48,241 nt of DNA from Gammaproteobacteria bacterium. GTDB lineage: Bacteria > Pseudomonadota > Gammaproteobacteria > Natronospirales > REEB76. The position numbers and the translations under genes are program-made. The notes below the pieces were generated by a model, which worked only from the letters and a program-made list of their open reading frames with translations, did no database searches and was not told the DNA's origin. Where the stretch lies: positions 1-48,241 of the forward strand of contig JAGWOR010000018.1 in the NCBI GenBank assembly GCA_028870845.1. Direction: 5' to 3'. Below are positions 8,267-17,563 of the stretch, one piece after another (position 1 is the first letter of the stretch; the number at the start of each line of letters is the position of its first letter).

Positions 8267-10099
8267 CTAGTGCGCCGCGGTAGGCGGTGTGGAGGGATGG
8301 AACTGGCGGCCCTCCGCCTGGAGAAAACGCGTAAAGAATTCAAACAGGATCAGGCGCGTGGTCTGCACGAATACCACCAGTCCCTCGAGACCCAGGATCA
8401 CCAGGTTGCCCAGCACCAGCAGCGTGATCCGCAACCACACGGAATGCAGGGTGTCCGCCAGGGTCACCACCGCCAGGGACAATCCGGCATGCGCCAGGGC
8501 GAAGGCCCCGACCCTTACAAACGAGAGCGTGTTCACGCCCAACTGGAACACGCGTTCCACCAGCTCCATGAGCCGGGACAGCACTGCACCGACGCCGCGG
8601 CGGAAGTTCTGCAGGATGATTCCAAACAGGCACCAGAAGACGGCTGCGGTAGTGACGAGCACAGCGACCTGCGACCACACGGGAAACAGCAATACCCCGC
8701 AATACAGCAGCACCAGACCGGTGTCGGTGCGCAGCCATTCGCCGATGCGCCCGCTCCAGTAGGCGCGCGCGCCGCTCAGCAGCAGGCTCAACAGGATCAA
8801 GAGTGCGCCACCAGCGATTGGGACCAGCAAAACGGTGAGCGGCGCATCCATGGGATTGACCCACAGAGGCGGTAGCAGGTGTTCCAGGCTGAAGATGCTG
8901 CCGAACAACCAGCCGAACAGCATGGCGGCAATCCCGCCGGGCACCAGCAACACCAACGGCGGCCAGCGCCGCCGCAACACCAGGCCCAGGACCAGCATCA
9001 CCGCGCCCTGCCCCACATCACCGAACATGTATCCGAATAACAGCGGCGCGATGAAGGTCAGCAGGCGGCTCGGGTCCGGTTCGTACTGTCCGGGAATGCC
9101 CAGCAGACGCACGAACAGTTCAAACGGCCGGGCCCAGGGGGGATTGGCGCTCAGCATCGGCGCAACCCGGTCCGCAGGTGGTACTGGAAACTCGATGGCC
9201 GCGGGTATGCCGGCATCCAGCAACAAACCCATGAGCCGCTCGCCGCCGGTATCGCTGGTCCAGCCATAGATGTGCGCCAAGTATTCGCTGAGGCTGGCGC
9301 CACCCAGGTTTTCCACAGACCAGCCAATGCGCTCCACGATGCCCAAGGCCTCGGGAATCGCCAGCCGCTGATTGATATCTTCCAGTGCAGCCGATTGCTT
9401 GCCGAGTGCCGCGTCCAGTTGCTTGAGGTGGGTATCGATCAGGGACAGCGATTCGCCGGGGTCCGCCACCAGCCAGGCTGGCGGCAGCAGCTTGTACAGC
9501 ACCCGGGCACCCAGAATCTGGTCCAGTTCCTGTCCGGCCCTGGGCGTGCCCACCACCAGCAAGAAAACCTGGGTTTCGGTTTTGATGCGATACACCACCA
9601 GCCGCTCCGGATATTCCGGCAACTCGGCATCCGCAGACAGCACCAGCAGCGCACCGGCCAGATGACCGGCCGTGGGTACCATATTTTCAAACGACAACAC
9701 CGACTGCTTTGCCAGGCAGCCGTTGATGAACTCACGCCACAGCCGCAGCTCCTCGATTTCAGTTCTCAACTTTGCGAGATGTGCGCGCACGCTTTGACTG
9801 AGATGCTCCCATTGCGCCAGGCTTGCCAAAGCCTGCGCCAGCAGTTTGCCGGGCGTGCCCGCATGGGTGTGTTCAGGCAGCTGCGGGGCCGGAAGATATT
9901 CCTGGTAGCGCTGGCGGATATCCCGGCACTTGACCAGATCCGGAACCAGACTGGTCATATCCACCGGCTTTTGCTCATTGGACTGGTTGCTGTCCAGTTC
10001 CACCATGGAGGACGCGGCCAGGATTTCCGCCGCATGCTCGAACATCGGCGCCGGCACCACCACATGGAACCATTTGGCACTGAGCGCACGCATGCTCAT
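8267..10099 (-). CDS. atpI: V/A-type ATPase subunit I (a, membrane stator)
   Basis: This 610-residue protein is the stator that forms the two ion half-channels against the K ring. The N-terminal half (about 1-330) is soluble and partly coiled-coil; the C-terminal half has about seven transmembrane segments. Family-typical segments include LTFIAPLLFGYMFGDVGQGAVMLVLGLVL and NTLSFVRVGAFALAHAGLSLAVVTLA; in this family an Arg/His-bearing helix lines the channel. It stands between C and K, 19 bases upstream of K and 9 bases downstream of C. Confidence 0.93.
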   Translation of the reverse strand: MSMRALSAKWFHVVVPAPMFEHAAEILAASSMVELDSNQSNEQKPVDMTSLVPDLVKCRDIRQRYQEYLPAPQLPEHTHAGTPGKLLAQALASLAQWEHLSQSVRAHLAKLRTEIEELRLWREFINGCLAKQSVLSFENMVPTAGHLAGALLVLSADAELPEYPERLVVYRIKTETQVFLLVVGTPRAGQELDQILGARVLYKLLPPAWLVADPGESLSLIDTHLKQLDAALGKQSAALEDINQRLAIPEALGIVERIGWSVENLGGASLSEYLAHIYGWTSDTGGERLMGLLLDAGIPAAIEFPVPPADRVAPMLSANPPWARPFELFVRLLGIPGQYEPDPSRLLTFIAPLLFGYMFGDVGQGAVMLVLGLVLRRRWPPLVLLVPGGIAAMLFGWLFGSIFSLEHLLPPLWVNPMDAPLTVLLVPIAGGALLILLSLLLSGARAYWSGRIGEWLRTDTGLVLLYCGVLLFPVWSQVAVLVTTAAVFWCLFGIILQNFRRGVGAVLSRLMELVERVFQLGVNTLSFVRVGAFALAHAGLSLAVVTLADTLHSVWLRITLLVLGNLVILGLEGLVVFVQTTRLILFEFFTRFLQAEGRQFHPSTPPTAAH

Positions 10100-10108
10100 G
10101 GCGAACCC

Positions 10109-10867
10109 TCAGGTCTGCGCAGCGGACAGTCTGCGTTTCAGCAGGCCGGCGCGGATGCGCGCAAGTTCCAGCCAGCTCAAGCCGAGATACGCGAAAGCAG
10201 CGGCCGGTGTCTGCCCCTGCTGTCTGAATACCCGGGCAAACTCCCGTTGCAACGCGTAAATTTCCGCCTGGCTGCTGTCAGTGCCGGCATCCGCAAGACG
10301 CCGCCGGCCCTGCCTGACAAGATTCTCGAGCCGCAGCAGCTGACTGCGTATGCCGGCATCCACCCCCGGCCACAGCGCGTGCCAGTAGCGTGCCCAGACT
10401 TCGGGCAGGGATTCCTGGCCTGATGCACGCTGCAGGAAGCGGGCAAAATCTGCATGTGCATAGGAAGGACTATGCTGCAGCACGTGCCCCGGTAAAAATG
10501 CCTGCAGCTGTTTATCGTCCCGCAGCCATGCATAGGCCTCACCGCCACGGGTAAGGAACTGGATAGCGGCCAGGTCGGCGAACACACTCACGCTTCGCAC
10601 CGCCGGCCTCCAGGCGCGCGGCATCCAGGCCGCAAGCTCGTCGATGATGCGCCTGAAGGTATTGCGCAAGCACGCCTCGGTGGCATGCAGTCCAGGATCC
10701 GTCACCAGGCCGCTCAAGGATGCATGCATCGGTCTGCGCAGCACTGCGGCGCGGAATGCATCAACATCATGGATCGCAGACAGGCGCTGCCATTCGCCGC
10801 GCAGCTGCAATGAGTAGCGCGCCTGGCAACGGGCCTGCATGTAGGCAAAGTGCGTACGTGCGCTCAT
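10109..10867 (-). CDS. atpC: V/A-type ATPase subunit C/AC39-like (rotor-ring adaptor)
   Basis: The 252-residue protein is helical and soluble and starts FAYMQARCQARYSLQLRGEWQRL, like the first helix of the V-ATPase C/d (AC39) subunit, the funnel that joins the central stalk to the K ring. The end, SWLELARIRAGLLKRRL, fits the family's closing helix. Overall similarity is weak by eye, so operon position carries part of the call: every other subunit of the complex is accounted for. It overlaps G/H by 4 bases (ATGA). Confidence 0.75.
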   Translation of the reverse strand: MSARTHFAYMQARCQARYSLQLRGEWQRLSAIHDVDAFRAAVLRRPMHASLSGLVTDPGLHATEACLRNTFRRIIDELAAWMPRAWRPAVRSVSVFADLAAIQFLTRGGEAYAWLRDDKQLQAFLPGHVLQHSPSYAHADFARFLQRASGQESLPEVWARYWHALWPGVDAGIRSQLLRLENLVRQGRRRLADAGTDSSQAEIYALQREFARVFRQQGQTPAAAFAYLGLSWLELARIRAGLLKRRLSAAQT

Positions 10868-11220
10868 GCATCACCCGCTGACCGGTCCCCGCCGATCAAA
10901 CTGCGCGCAAATTCCAGGACTGCAGAGGCGGCCGCTGCTTCATCCACTTTCCAGGACGCCCGTAAACCGGCAAGCCGGTCGGCCTGCAGCTGTTGTGCCT
11001 GTTGGAGAATTTTTTCCCGGGATTGTTTGCTGCCGCTGTGCAGCCTGCGGATGCGACGTTCGGCTGCCGCCTGAATCTCAACTGCACGCACGCCCGCCGC
11101 TTCCAGTGCGCGGGCGGCTTTCAGGCGCGCCGTTTCCACGGCCGTTGCGGCATCCATCTCCGCTTGCAGCAGTGACTGGATGGCGCTTCCGGATGCCGGA
11201 TGGGTTCGCTGATCAGACAT
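10864..11220 (-). CDS. V/A-type ATPase subunit G/H (peripheral-stalk coiled coil)
   Basis: A 118-residue, alanine-, arginine- and glutamine-rich protein predicted to be one long helix (about residues 15-105, for example ARLKAARALEAAGVRAVEIQAAAERRIRR). It has the character of the G/H stalk subunit that pairs with E. It is the first gene of the operon and overlaps subunit C by ATGA. I chose ATG at 11220; an in-frame TTG at 11247 would add nine residues. A CCCGG/CCGGG dyad at 11261-11273 lies in the upstream region. The sequence is low in complexity, so identification rests on helix character, size and position. Confidence 0.72.
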   Translation of the reverse strand: MSDQRTHPASGSAIQSLLQAEMDAATAVETARLKAARALEAAGVRAVEIQAAAERRIRRLHSGSKQSREKILQQAQQLQADRLAGLRASWKVDEAAAASAVLEFARSLIGGDRSAGDA

Positions 11221-11249
11221 GCGCTTACAACGCCAGCTGGCTTGCAATT

Positions 11250-11290
11250 ACCATACCCGGCCCGGATCCCGGGCGCATGACTTGGATCAA
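11250..11290 (-). promoter_or_regulatory. FNR/ANR-type promoter of the V-ATPase operon
   Basis: On the minus strand, TTGATCCAAGTCAT (11290-11277) fits TTGAT-N4-(G/A)TCAA except for the last base. A -10-like TATGGT lies at 11255-11250. A start near 11243 would put the box centre at -40.5 and leave a leader of about 22 bases. No good -35 is visible, as expected for an activator-dependent promoter. Confidence 0.6.
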
Positions 11291-11343
11291 TAATTCCGGG
11301 TTTGTTGAATGATCCGGATGATTGAAAGCGCGACTTAAGCCGG

Positions 11344-12957
11344 TTAGGACGATGCAGAACCGGCGCCCTGCTGTGCGCAACGCAGCTGGCTGAGCAGCGA
11401 GGCAATATCGGGCGGCGACAGGGTATCGACAGCGACGCTGTACTGCCGTTCATTTTCATCCAGTGGCTGTGCATGCTTGAGTTGGTATTCCAGCACTGCC
11501 TGGTCCGCGTCGGAAACGTCGGAACCCCGTACTGCACGCTGTTCCAGCCTGGCACGCAACACCGTTTCCGGAGCCCGGCAATCCACAATGACCCAGGGTA
11601 TCCCGAGCCGCTCAGCCAGCTCATGAAACTCATGCCGCTGCCATTGCTGCAGAAACGCCGCGTCCATGATCAGGTTCCAGCCGGCGCCACAGACGCATGC
11701 AGCCAGCTCGGCCATTTCGCGATAGGTACGTTGCGATGCGGCCTGGGTGTAGAGCCCGGATTCCGGTTGATTGCCGCCGCCCTGCGCGATGATCTGGCCG
11801 TGGATGCGCTTGCGCTCCACATCCGAGCGTATCCGCACCGCCGGCAGTGCCATGAGCAACTGCTGGCTCAGCCAGGTCTTACCGGAGCCCGACAGGCCGT
11901 GCATAAGTATGAGCCGGGGCTGACCGGACTGAATCAGCCCGTTTGCCAGATCAATATGCGCATCAGCATCGCGGCTGGCGGACGCCGCCGGGCGATTCTG
12001 CAGTAATGCCACCTTGGCACGCACCAAGGCCCGGTACACCAGGTAATAGCGCAGCATCACCAGACCACGGTAGTCGCCGGTGTCCTGCAGGTAGGTATTC
12101 AGAAAGCGGAACGCCAGATCCGCGTGCCCGTGGTACAGCAGGTCCATCACCAGGAAAGCCGCGTCGTTCATGACGTCGATCCAGCGCAATGTCTCGCTGA
12201 ACTCGATGCGGTCGAAGGCCAGGATGCGGCCCCGGTACTTCACCAGATTGGCCAGGTGCAGGTCGCCGTGGCATTCGCGCACCCAGCCGAGATTGCGCCG
12301 CCGCTGCATATCCTGCCGGCGCTTGTGGTACTCGGCGTCGCTCCACTTGCGTAATGCGCCAATCTCACCTGCTTTTCCTGGGCCCAGCAACGCAGTAAGA
12401 GTGGAAAAATTTTCCATCACCGGTTTATGCACATCCTGCCCCCGGCCGTAAGGGCCGGCTGATTCCATAATGGGCGCGGCCAGGTGAAACGCCGCCACGT
12501 GCGCGCTGGCATCATCCATGTCCGCGGGGCCGAGCCGGCCCTGTTCCAGCAGATGATCCAGCCGGCGGGCCTGGTCGAATTCACGCATTTGCACCGCATA
12601 CTCGATGACCCGTCCCTGCCCCTGCAGGCATGGAGCGCTGGGCGTGCCGGTAATGGGCACCACACCTATATATAGTTCCGGAGCCAGCAATACGTTCAGC
12701 CGCAGCTCCTCGTAACAGGCATGGCGGCGCTTTTCCAGGCTGGAATAATCCAGGAAGCCCAAATCTACGGGTTTCTTGATCTTGTAGGCGTATTCCCCGG
12801 TGAGCACCACCCAAGAGGCATGGGTTTCCAGGATGCGGATCGAAAATGCCGGGTGCGGGTAGCAACCGGCGCTGCTCAGGCTGTGGATGAGCTTTTGGGA
12901 GTCCGACATGGCCACTTGGTCTGCGGCCGGGCGTGCCTGTCTGCTGGATGATTTCAT
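11344..12957 (-). CDS. Bifunctional APH-like kinase/P-loop ATP-binding protein
   Basis: Two domains are fused. Residues about 20-330 form an aminoglycoside-phosphotransferase-like kinase fold: WVVLTGEYAYKIKKPVDLGFLDYSSLEKR carries the ATP-binding lysine, ECHGDLHLANLV is the catalytic HGDLH loop, and ILAFDRIEF takes the place of the metal-binding DFD. Residues about 350-537 form a P-loop kinase domain with LMHGLSGSGKTWLSQQL as Walker A. This architecture is widespread in proteobacteria (COG2187 joined to COG0645). Its substrate is not established to my knowledge, and antibiotic resistance should not be inferred from the fold. It starts 46 bases after ccmI and may be the last gene of the ccm transcript. 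ATG at 12957 is used; ATG at 12909 is an alternative. Confidence 0.88.
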   Translation of the reverse strand: MKSSSRQARPAADQVAMSDSQKLIHSLSSAGCYPHPAFSIRILETHASWVVLTGEYAYKIKKPVDLGFLDYSSLEKRRHACYEELRLNVLLAPELYIGVVPITGTPSAPCLQGQGRVIEYAVQMREFDQARRLDHLLEQGRLGPADMDDASAHVAAFHLAAPIMESAGPYGRGQDVHKPVMENFSTLTALLGPGKAGEIGALRKWSDAEYHKRRQDMQRRRNLGWVRECHGDLHLANLVKYRGRILAFDRIEFSETLRWIDVMNDAAFLVMDLLYHGHADLAFRFLNTYLQDTGDYRGLVMLRYYLVYRALVRAKVALLQNRPAASASRDADAHIDLANGLIQSGQPRLILMHGLSGSGKTWLSQQLLMALPAVRIRSDVERKRIHGQIIAQGGGNQPESGLYTQAASQRTYREMAELAACVCGAGWNLIMDAAFLQQWQRHEFHELAERLGIPWVIVDCRAPETVLRARLEQRAVRGSDVSDADQAVLEYQLKHAQPLDENERQYSVAVDTLSPPDIASLLSQLRCAQQGAGSASS

Positions 12958-13003
12958 AACCGAGGTCTGCGTCCTTTGTCCCGGTTACCTGTTTAGCGCA
13001 CTG

Positions 13004-14254
13004 TCAGCGAATGATCTTGTCGATGACGACCCTGGCAGTGTGCGGTTTGCCGGCGAATTTGAACAGTGCCGTGCCTTGCAAATCGCCCGGCTGGGCTTCG
13101 GCACCGCCTTTCAACGAGACCCGCGCCACCACATCCACCTGCTTGTAGCTCGAAAGCGATGTGCCGGGCATCATGGCATCGGCATCGGTGAGCTCCAGAT
13201 CGGCAGGCAGTTTCTCCACCGCCATGCGAGTGGCCAGCAGCGGCGGACCGCTGCGGTTGTCAATGGGCCGCACGAATACAAACAGGGTTGAGTCCGCCGG
13301 CAACATCTTGGCCAGCTGCGGAGCGATACTCACGTGCACGGGGATTACGTATCGGCCAGCGGCTTTGGCGGTCTGCGGCTGGGCATCGTCGGCCACCGGG
13401 TTACCGGTTGCACTGGCAGGCTGGTCAGCTGTCACCGATCCGCCGGCCGCTTGTATCTGCTTCTCCACCAGCTGCCGGATTCCGGACGGCGGATTCTGCG
13501 CCAGCAGTTTTTGCCATCGCTGGATGGCCAGCGGCTTGTTGTGCTGTGCGATGGCGAGCAGTCCGCCGTACCACAGCGCTTTGGGATTGTCAGGCGCAGC
13601 CTGCAACGCCTTGGTCAGCAGCGGTGCGGCGTCGGTGGCAATCTTGCCGGGATCCGCCAGAATGATGGCTTCCGCATAATCTGCCAGCAGATCCGGATTG
13701 CTGTCGCCGCTGAGTGTGTATGCGTGGGCGTAGGCCGGCACTGCATCGGCATAACGGCCCAGCACCACGTACGACTGGCCCAACATCATCCAGTCCTTGG
13801 GATTCTTGGAGTCTGTGGTGGCCAGGCGATGGGCAAGCTGCGCCACCATGTCCTCCACGGAATTCTGTTCGGACTTTTGCATGCCTTCGAAAGCCACGCG
13901 CCAGTTGCCAACCGACGCGTACAGCCCGCTGACCAGCGCCAGCATCACCAGCACCGAAAATGTGGCCATTTTCCAGCGGGGCTTGTCAACCGGCACGGCC
14001 GGCGTTTTGGAATCCACCCGGCCAAGCCGTTCCTGGAAGGCTCTCTCGAGCCCGGCCCTGGCATCGCGATATGCCGCGGTACTCATGCGACCGCCGGCCA
14101 GTTCGGCGTCCAGTTTCTCCAGAGCGCGCTTGTGTTCGTCCAGCGCCGCGGCCGCCTCTCCCGGCATGCGTTTACGCCGCAGCCAAACCAGCGGCAGCAC
14201 CACGCTGGCTGCAGCCGCTATCACCATGAGGGCGGCGATCATAACGAATAACAT
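13004..14254 (-). CDS. ccmI: Cytochrome c biogenesis protein CcmI
   Basis: CcmI presents apocytochrome c to the CcmF/H haem ligation complex. Features are an N-terminal transmembrane helix (MLFVMIAALMVIAAAASVVLPLVWL), a cytoplasmic heptad-rich loop (EKLDAELAGGRMSTAAYRDARAGLERAFQ), a second helix (about 96-112) and a periplasmic TPR domain (about 150-290, with DWMMLGQSYVVLGRYADAVPAYAHAY). The C-terminal domain (about 305-416) carries PADSTLFVFVRPIDNRSGPPLLATRM, usual for gammaproteobacterial CcmI. The start is preceded by a G-rich ribosome-binding site and lies 27 bases after ccmH. Confidence 0.92.
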   Translation of the reverse strand: MLFVMIAALMVIAAAASVVLPLVWLRRKRMPGEAAAALDEHKRALEKLDAELAGGRMSTAAYRDARAGLERAFQERLGRVDSKTPAVPVDKPRWKMATFSVLVMLALVSGLYASVGNWRVAFEGMQKSEQNSVEDMVAQLAHRLATTDSKNPKDWMMLGQSYVVLGRYADAVPAYAHAYTLSGDSNPDLLADYAEAIILADPGKIATDAAPLLTKALQAAPDNPKALWYGGLLAIAQHNKPLAIQRWQKLLAQNPPSGIRQLVEKQIQAAGGSVTADQPASATGNPVADDAQPQTAKAAGRYVIPVHVSIAPQLAKMLPADSTLFVFVRPIDNRSGPPLLATRMAVEKLPADLELTDADAMMPGTSLSSYKQVDVVARVSLKGGAEAQPGDLQGTALFKFAGKPHTARVVIDKIIR

Positions 14255-14281
14255 CAGCTCTGCCCCCCAACTTTCATGTGA

Positions 14282-14722
14282 CTACCATCTGGGTTCATCG
14301 ACTTCATTCTCATCATCCACCAGCGTGCTGTTGTTTTGGTTGCGGCGCCGCACCAGCACAAACGCCACGCCCAGGCCCAGCAGCAGCAGAATCCCGGGAC
14401 CAAACCACAGCAGCCAGGTATTGGGCTGGAACGGCGGCTTGAACAGCACAAAGTCCCCGTATCGGGACACCATGTATTGCTTGATCTGTTCGTTGCTCCT
14501 GCCCTGCAGTACCTGCCTATATACTTCCGCCCGCAGGTCGGCAGCCAGGGCGGCGTTGGAATCAGCGATGTCCTCGTCCTGGCACACCAGGCAGCGAAAC
14601 TCGTGGGTCAGATACTCGTAACGACTTTGCATTGCCGCGTTCGGCAGCGCCGGCTCGGTGTCGATGGCGAACGCTGGCACGCTTAACAACAGCAGCAGCA
14701 GCACCACACCCCAGCGCTTCAT
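14282..14722 (-). CDS. ccmH: Cytochrome c maturation protein CcmH
   Basis: CcmH is a membrane-anchored periplasmic thiol protein that keeps the apocytochrome CxxCH cysteines reduced and hands them to CcmF. The sequence has a signal peptide (MKRWGVVLLLLLLSVPAFA), the redox motif RCLVC (C44, C47) in the context EFRCLVCQDEDIADSNAALAADLR, and one C-terminal transmembrane helix (LLWFGPGILLLLGLGVAFVLV) followed by an acidic tail. The ATG at 14722 overlaps ccmG by 4 bases. It is 146 residues long, the single-domain form, with CcmI as a separate protein. Confidence 0.95.
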   Translation of the reverse strand: MKRWGVVLLLLLLSVPAFAIDTEPALPNAAMQSRYEYLTHEFRCLVCQDEDIADSNAALAADLRAEVYRQVLQGRSNEQIKQYMVSRYGDFVLFKPPFQPNTWLLWFGPGILLLLGLGVAFVLVRRRNQNNSTLVDDENEVDEPRW

Positions 14723-15252
14723 GGCTTCTCCTGGTTCAGCGAGTTCACCAGCGGGATGAGGCTGTCCTTGACTATGGAATCCGTCAGCGGCCCCACATAT
14801 TTCTTGCGGATGACGCCGTTGGCATCCACCACGAAGGTCTCCGGCACGCCATACACGCCCCAATTAAGCGCCACCTGGCCCTTGGGATCGAACCCGTCCA
14901 GCTGGTATGGATTACCCTTCTCCTGCAGCCATTGTTCCGCGTCCTGGCGCTGGTCCTTGTAGAGCAGACCGTACACCGGCACCAGCTTGGATTTGGAGAA
15001 CTGCACCAGCGTCGCGCTTTCCTCACGGCAGGGAATGCACCAGGTGGCCCACACGTTCAGCACCGACACGTGTCCCTTGAAATCCTCGCTGGTCAAAGGC
15101 GGCGAGCCGTCGGCCACCGCCGGCAGGCTGAATGCCGGAACCGGCTTGCCGATCAGCGGCGAATCCACCACGCCCGGATTCAGGTACAGGCCGCGCCAGA
15201 AAAACGCCATCAACAAGACGATCAGTGCGATGGGGATGAAATAACGCCACAT
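14719..15252 (-). CDS. ccmG: Thiol:disulfide interchange protein CcmG/DsbE
   Basis: A 177-residue periplasmic thioredoxin-fold protein that reduces CcmH and apocytochrome disulfides. It has an N-terminal membrane anchor (residues 5-20) and the active site WATWCIPCREE (C72, C75). Typical CcmG segments are LIGKPVPAFSLP near the N-terminus and the cis-Pro loop YGVPETFVVDANG. It starts 2 bases after ccmF and overlaps ccmH by 4 bases. Confidence 0.96.
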   Translation of the reverse strand: MWRYFIPIALIVLLMAFFWRGLYLNPGVVDSPLIGKPVPAFSLPAVADGSPPLTSEDFKGHVSVLNVWATWCIPCREESATLVQFSKSKLVPVYGLLYKDQRQDAEQWLQEKGNPYQLDGFDPKGQVALNWGVYGVPETFVVDANGVIRKKYVGPLTDSIVKDSLIPLVNSLNQEKP

Positions 15253-15254
15253 GT

Positions 15255-17216
15255 CTAGTTCTTGTCGGCCGCCAGGCTTGCGCCGGCCAGGTCAGCGTTG
15301 CGTACACGCACTTCTTTGCGGTAGCGGCGATCGGAGGCTGCCAGCAGTCCACCCAACACCATCACCAGCCCGCCCAGCCAGATGAAGCGCACGAACGGTT
15401 TGTATTGAAAACGCATGCTCCATTCATTGTCGCCCACCGGCTGTCCGAGCGCGACATACAGGTCGTGGAACAGACCCGGATCGATGGCGGCTTTGGTGGA
15501 ATCGGATTGCTGCTCTACATATACGAGCTTCTCTGGATACATGACCGTGATAGGTTTGCCGTCACGGGTCACCACGATGCGCGCCTGCACACCTTTGTAG
15601 TTTGGACCCGTCACCTGGGTCATGCCGTCGAAGCTAAAACGGTAGCCGTGCAATACCGTGCTGCCGCCCTGGGCCAGGGTTACATCCTTTGCCATGCTCA
15701 GGCTGGTGGTGACAAACACGCCCAGCACCACGAAGGCGATGCCGAGATGGGCGAAAATCATGCCCAGCACTCCACGGCTGAAAGGCAGATGCCTGCGCCA
15801 GCGCACCACTGGAATGGCAGCGACACCCACCAGCAACCACAGGCCCGTCACGATGCCGACCACGGTGAATACCGGCGCCTGCCCCCACACGGCGATCGCC
15901 GCGACGATGCAGGCGGCTATGGCCACGACTACGATCCAGCGCAACTGCTTGACCAAGCGCCGCACATTGTCAAACTTCCAGTAGACATAGGGTCCTATGC
16001 CCATGAGCAGGATGAGCGGGATGATCAAGGGTGCGAACACGCTGTTGAAATACGGCGGCCCTACGGAGATCTGTCCCAGACCCAGCGCCGCAATGATCAA
16101 TGGATAAAGGGTACCGAGCAGGATGGCGGCCGCCGCCACCACCAGGAATACGTTGTTCAGCAGCAGGAAGGTTTCGCGCGATAGCGGCTTGAAACCCTGC
16201 TCCGAGACCAGCTTGTGGGCGCGCCAGGAATACAGGGTCAAGGCCCCGCCGGAAAGAATCGCGATCAGCACCAGCACGAAAATGCCGCGGCGCGGATCGC
16301 TGGCGAAGGAGTGCACCGAAATCAGGATTCCTGAACGCACCAGGAAGGTGCCCAGCAGGCTCAGGGAAAAGGCGGTGATGGCCAGCAGCGCGGTCCAGCT
16401 TTTGAAGGTACCGCGCTTTTCGGTCACGCTCAGGGAGTGGATCAGGGCGGTGGCCGCCAGCCATGGCATGAATGAGGCGTTCTCCACCGGATCCCAGAAC
16501 CACCAGCCACCCCATCCGAGGACGTAATACGACCACCAGCTGCCAAGCGTGATGCCGAGAGTCAGAAACAGCCAGGCTACGATGGTCCAGGGCTTGGACC
16601 ATCGCGCCCAGGTGGAATCCATCTTGCCGCCGAGCAGCGCCGCTACTGCAAAAGCAAACGCCACTGACAGCCCCACGTACCCCATGTACAGCATGGGCGG
16701 GTGGCCCACCATGCCCGGATCCTGCAGCAGCGGATTCAGGTCGCGTCCCTGGAGCGGCGGCGGCAGCAGCCGCGTGAACGGATCCGATACCGACAGCATG
16801 AAAGTCAGAAAGCCGATGCTTACCAGGCCCATGACGGCCAGTACCCGGGCCACGAACTCCAGCGGCAGCCGCCGGCTGAAGCTGGCCACAGCCACGGTCC
16901 AGATGGCCAGAATCATGGTCCACAACAGCAGCGAACCTTCGTGGGCGCCCCACACGGCCGCGATCTTGTACGGCCAGGGCAGCGCGGTGTTGGAATTCTC
17001 GGCCACGTATCGCAAAGAAAAGTCATCGCGCAAAAAGGACACAGCCAGCACCACGAAGGCCACGCCCACGAATAGGAACTGGGCGGTGGCTGCCGGCCGA
17101 ACCACCGACATCCACACGGCATCACGCCGCTGCGCGCCGACAAACCCGAAAAAGCATTGTGCCAGCGCCAGACACAGCGCCAGCATGAGTGCAATCTGGC
17201 CAAGTTCAGGAACCAT
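15255..17216 (-). CDS. ccmF: Haem lyase subunit CcmF
   Basis: CcmF is the large integral membrane protein of the System I haem ligase. The 653-residue protein has about 15 hydrophobic segments and the tryptophan-rich WWD signature WGGWWFWDPVENASFMPWL, which contacts haem on the periplasmic side. Histidines flanking this region fit the haem b ligands known for the family. GGAGGAG lies just before the ATG at 17216. It leads ccmF-G-H-I; ccmA, B, C, D and E are not in the window and must be elsewhere if the pathway is complete. Confidence 0.97.
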   Translation of the reverse strand: MVPELGQIALMLALCLALAQCFFGFVGAQRRDAVWMSVVRPAATAQFLFVGVAFVVLAVSFLRDDFSLRYVAENSNTALPWPYKIAAVWGAHEGSLLLWTMILAIWTVAVASFSRRLPLEFVARVLAVMGLVSIGFLTFMLSVSDPFTRLLPPPLQGRDLNPLLQDPGMVGHPPMLYMGYVGLSVAFAFAVAALLGGKMDSTWARWSKPWTIVAWLFLTLGITLGSWWSYYVLGWGGWWFWDPVENASFMPWLAATALIHSLSVTEKRGTFKSWTALLAITAFSLSLLGTFLVRSGILISVHSFASDPRRGIFVLVLIAILSGGALTLYSWRAHKLVSEQGFKPLSRETFLLLNNVFLVVAAAAILLGTLYPLIIAALGLGQISVGPPYFNSVFAPLIIPLILLMGIGPYVYWKFDNVRRLVKQLRWIVVVAIAACIVAAIAVWGQAPVFTVVGIVTGLWLLVGVAAIPVVRWRRHLPFSRGVLGMIFAHLGIAFVVLGVFVTTSLSMAKDVTLAQGGSTVLHGYRFSFDGMTQVTGPNYKGVQARIVVTRDGKPITVMYPEKLVYVEQQSDSTKAAIDPGLFHDLYVALGQPVGDNEWSMRFQYKPFVRFIWLGGLVMVLGGLLAASDRRYRKEVRVRNADLAGASLAADKN

Positions 17217-17270
17217 CGCTCCTCCGTGATTTCCCCAGCATGCCCGGATGTGTGGCGTGGGTGCGGCAGG

Positions 17271-17314
17271 CAGTATACGTGCCTGTATGCAAAATTAATA
17301 ATGATCTAGGTCAA
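17271..17314 (-). promoter_or_regulatory. FNR/ANR-type promoter of ccmF
   Basis: ATGATCTAGGTCAA at 17301-17314 fits the FNR/ANR dyad at 9 of 10 positions (ATGAT in place of TTGAT; GTCAA is allowed). On the minus strand a -10-like TATACT is at 17276-17271. The box would centre at about -43, near the class II position. The start codon of ccmF lies about 48 bases further on. Confidence 0.5.
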
Positions 17315-17563
17315 AGCTGCAAGCTCCGGTCGCAAACCCTTGGAACACTTGCAGCTCCATGTCACGACTCGCAGTGAATGCGCCATGGTTGTGGCCACTG
17401 CCTGGATCCGGAGCCGCCTGTCTCATCCGCCGGACAGGCACGAAGACCGGGAGCGCGCCCTTTACCATAAGCCTCAGGCACCCAATGGGCCCTGCACCAG
17501 CAGGCATGCGGAGACTTTGGTTTTGATGTAATTGGTGGCCTGGAGTTCAGCCCTTTGCCAGAC

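Noticed and set aside
11344-12957. Aminoglycoside resistance gene
   Set aside because: The kinase fold is fused to a P-loop domain in a widespread chromosomal family, and there is no resistance or mobile context.
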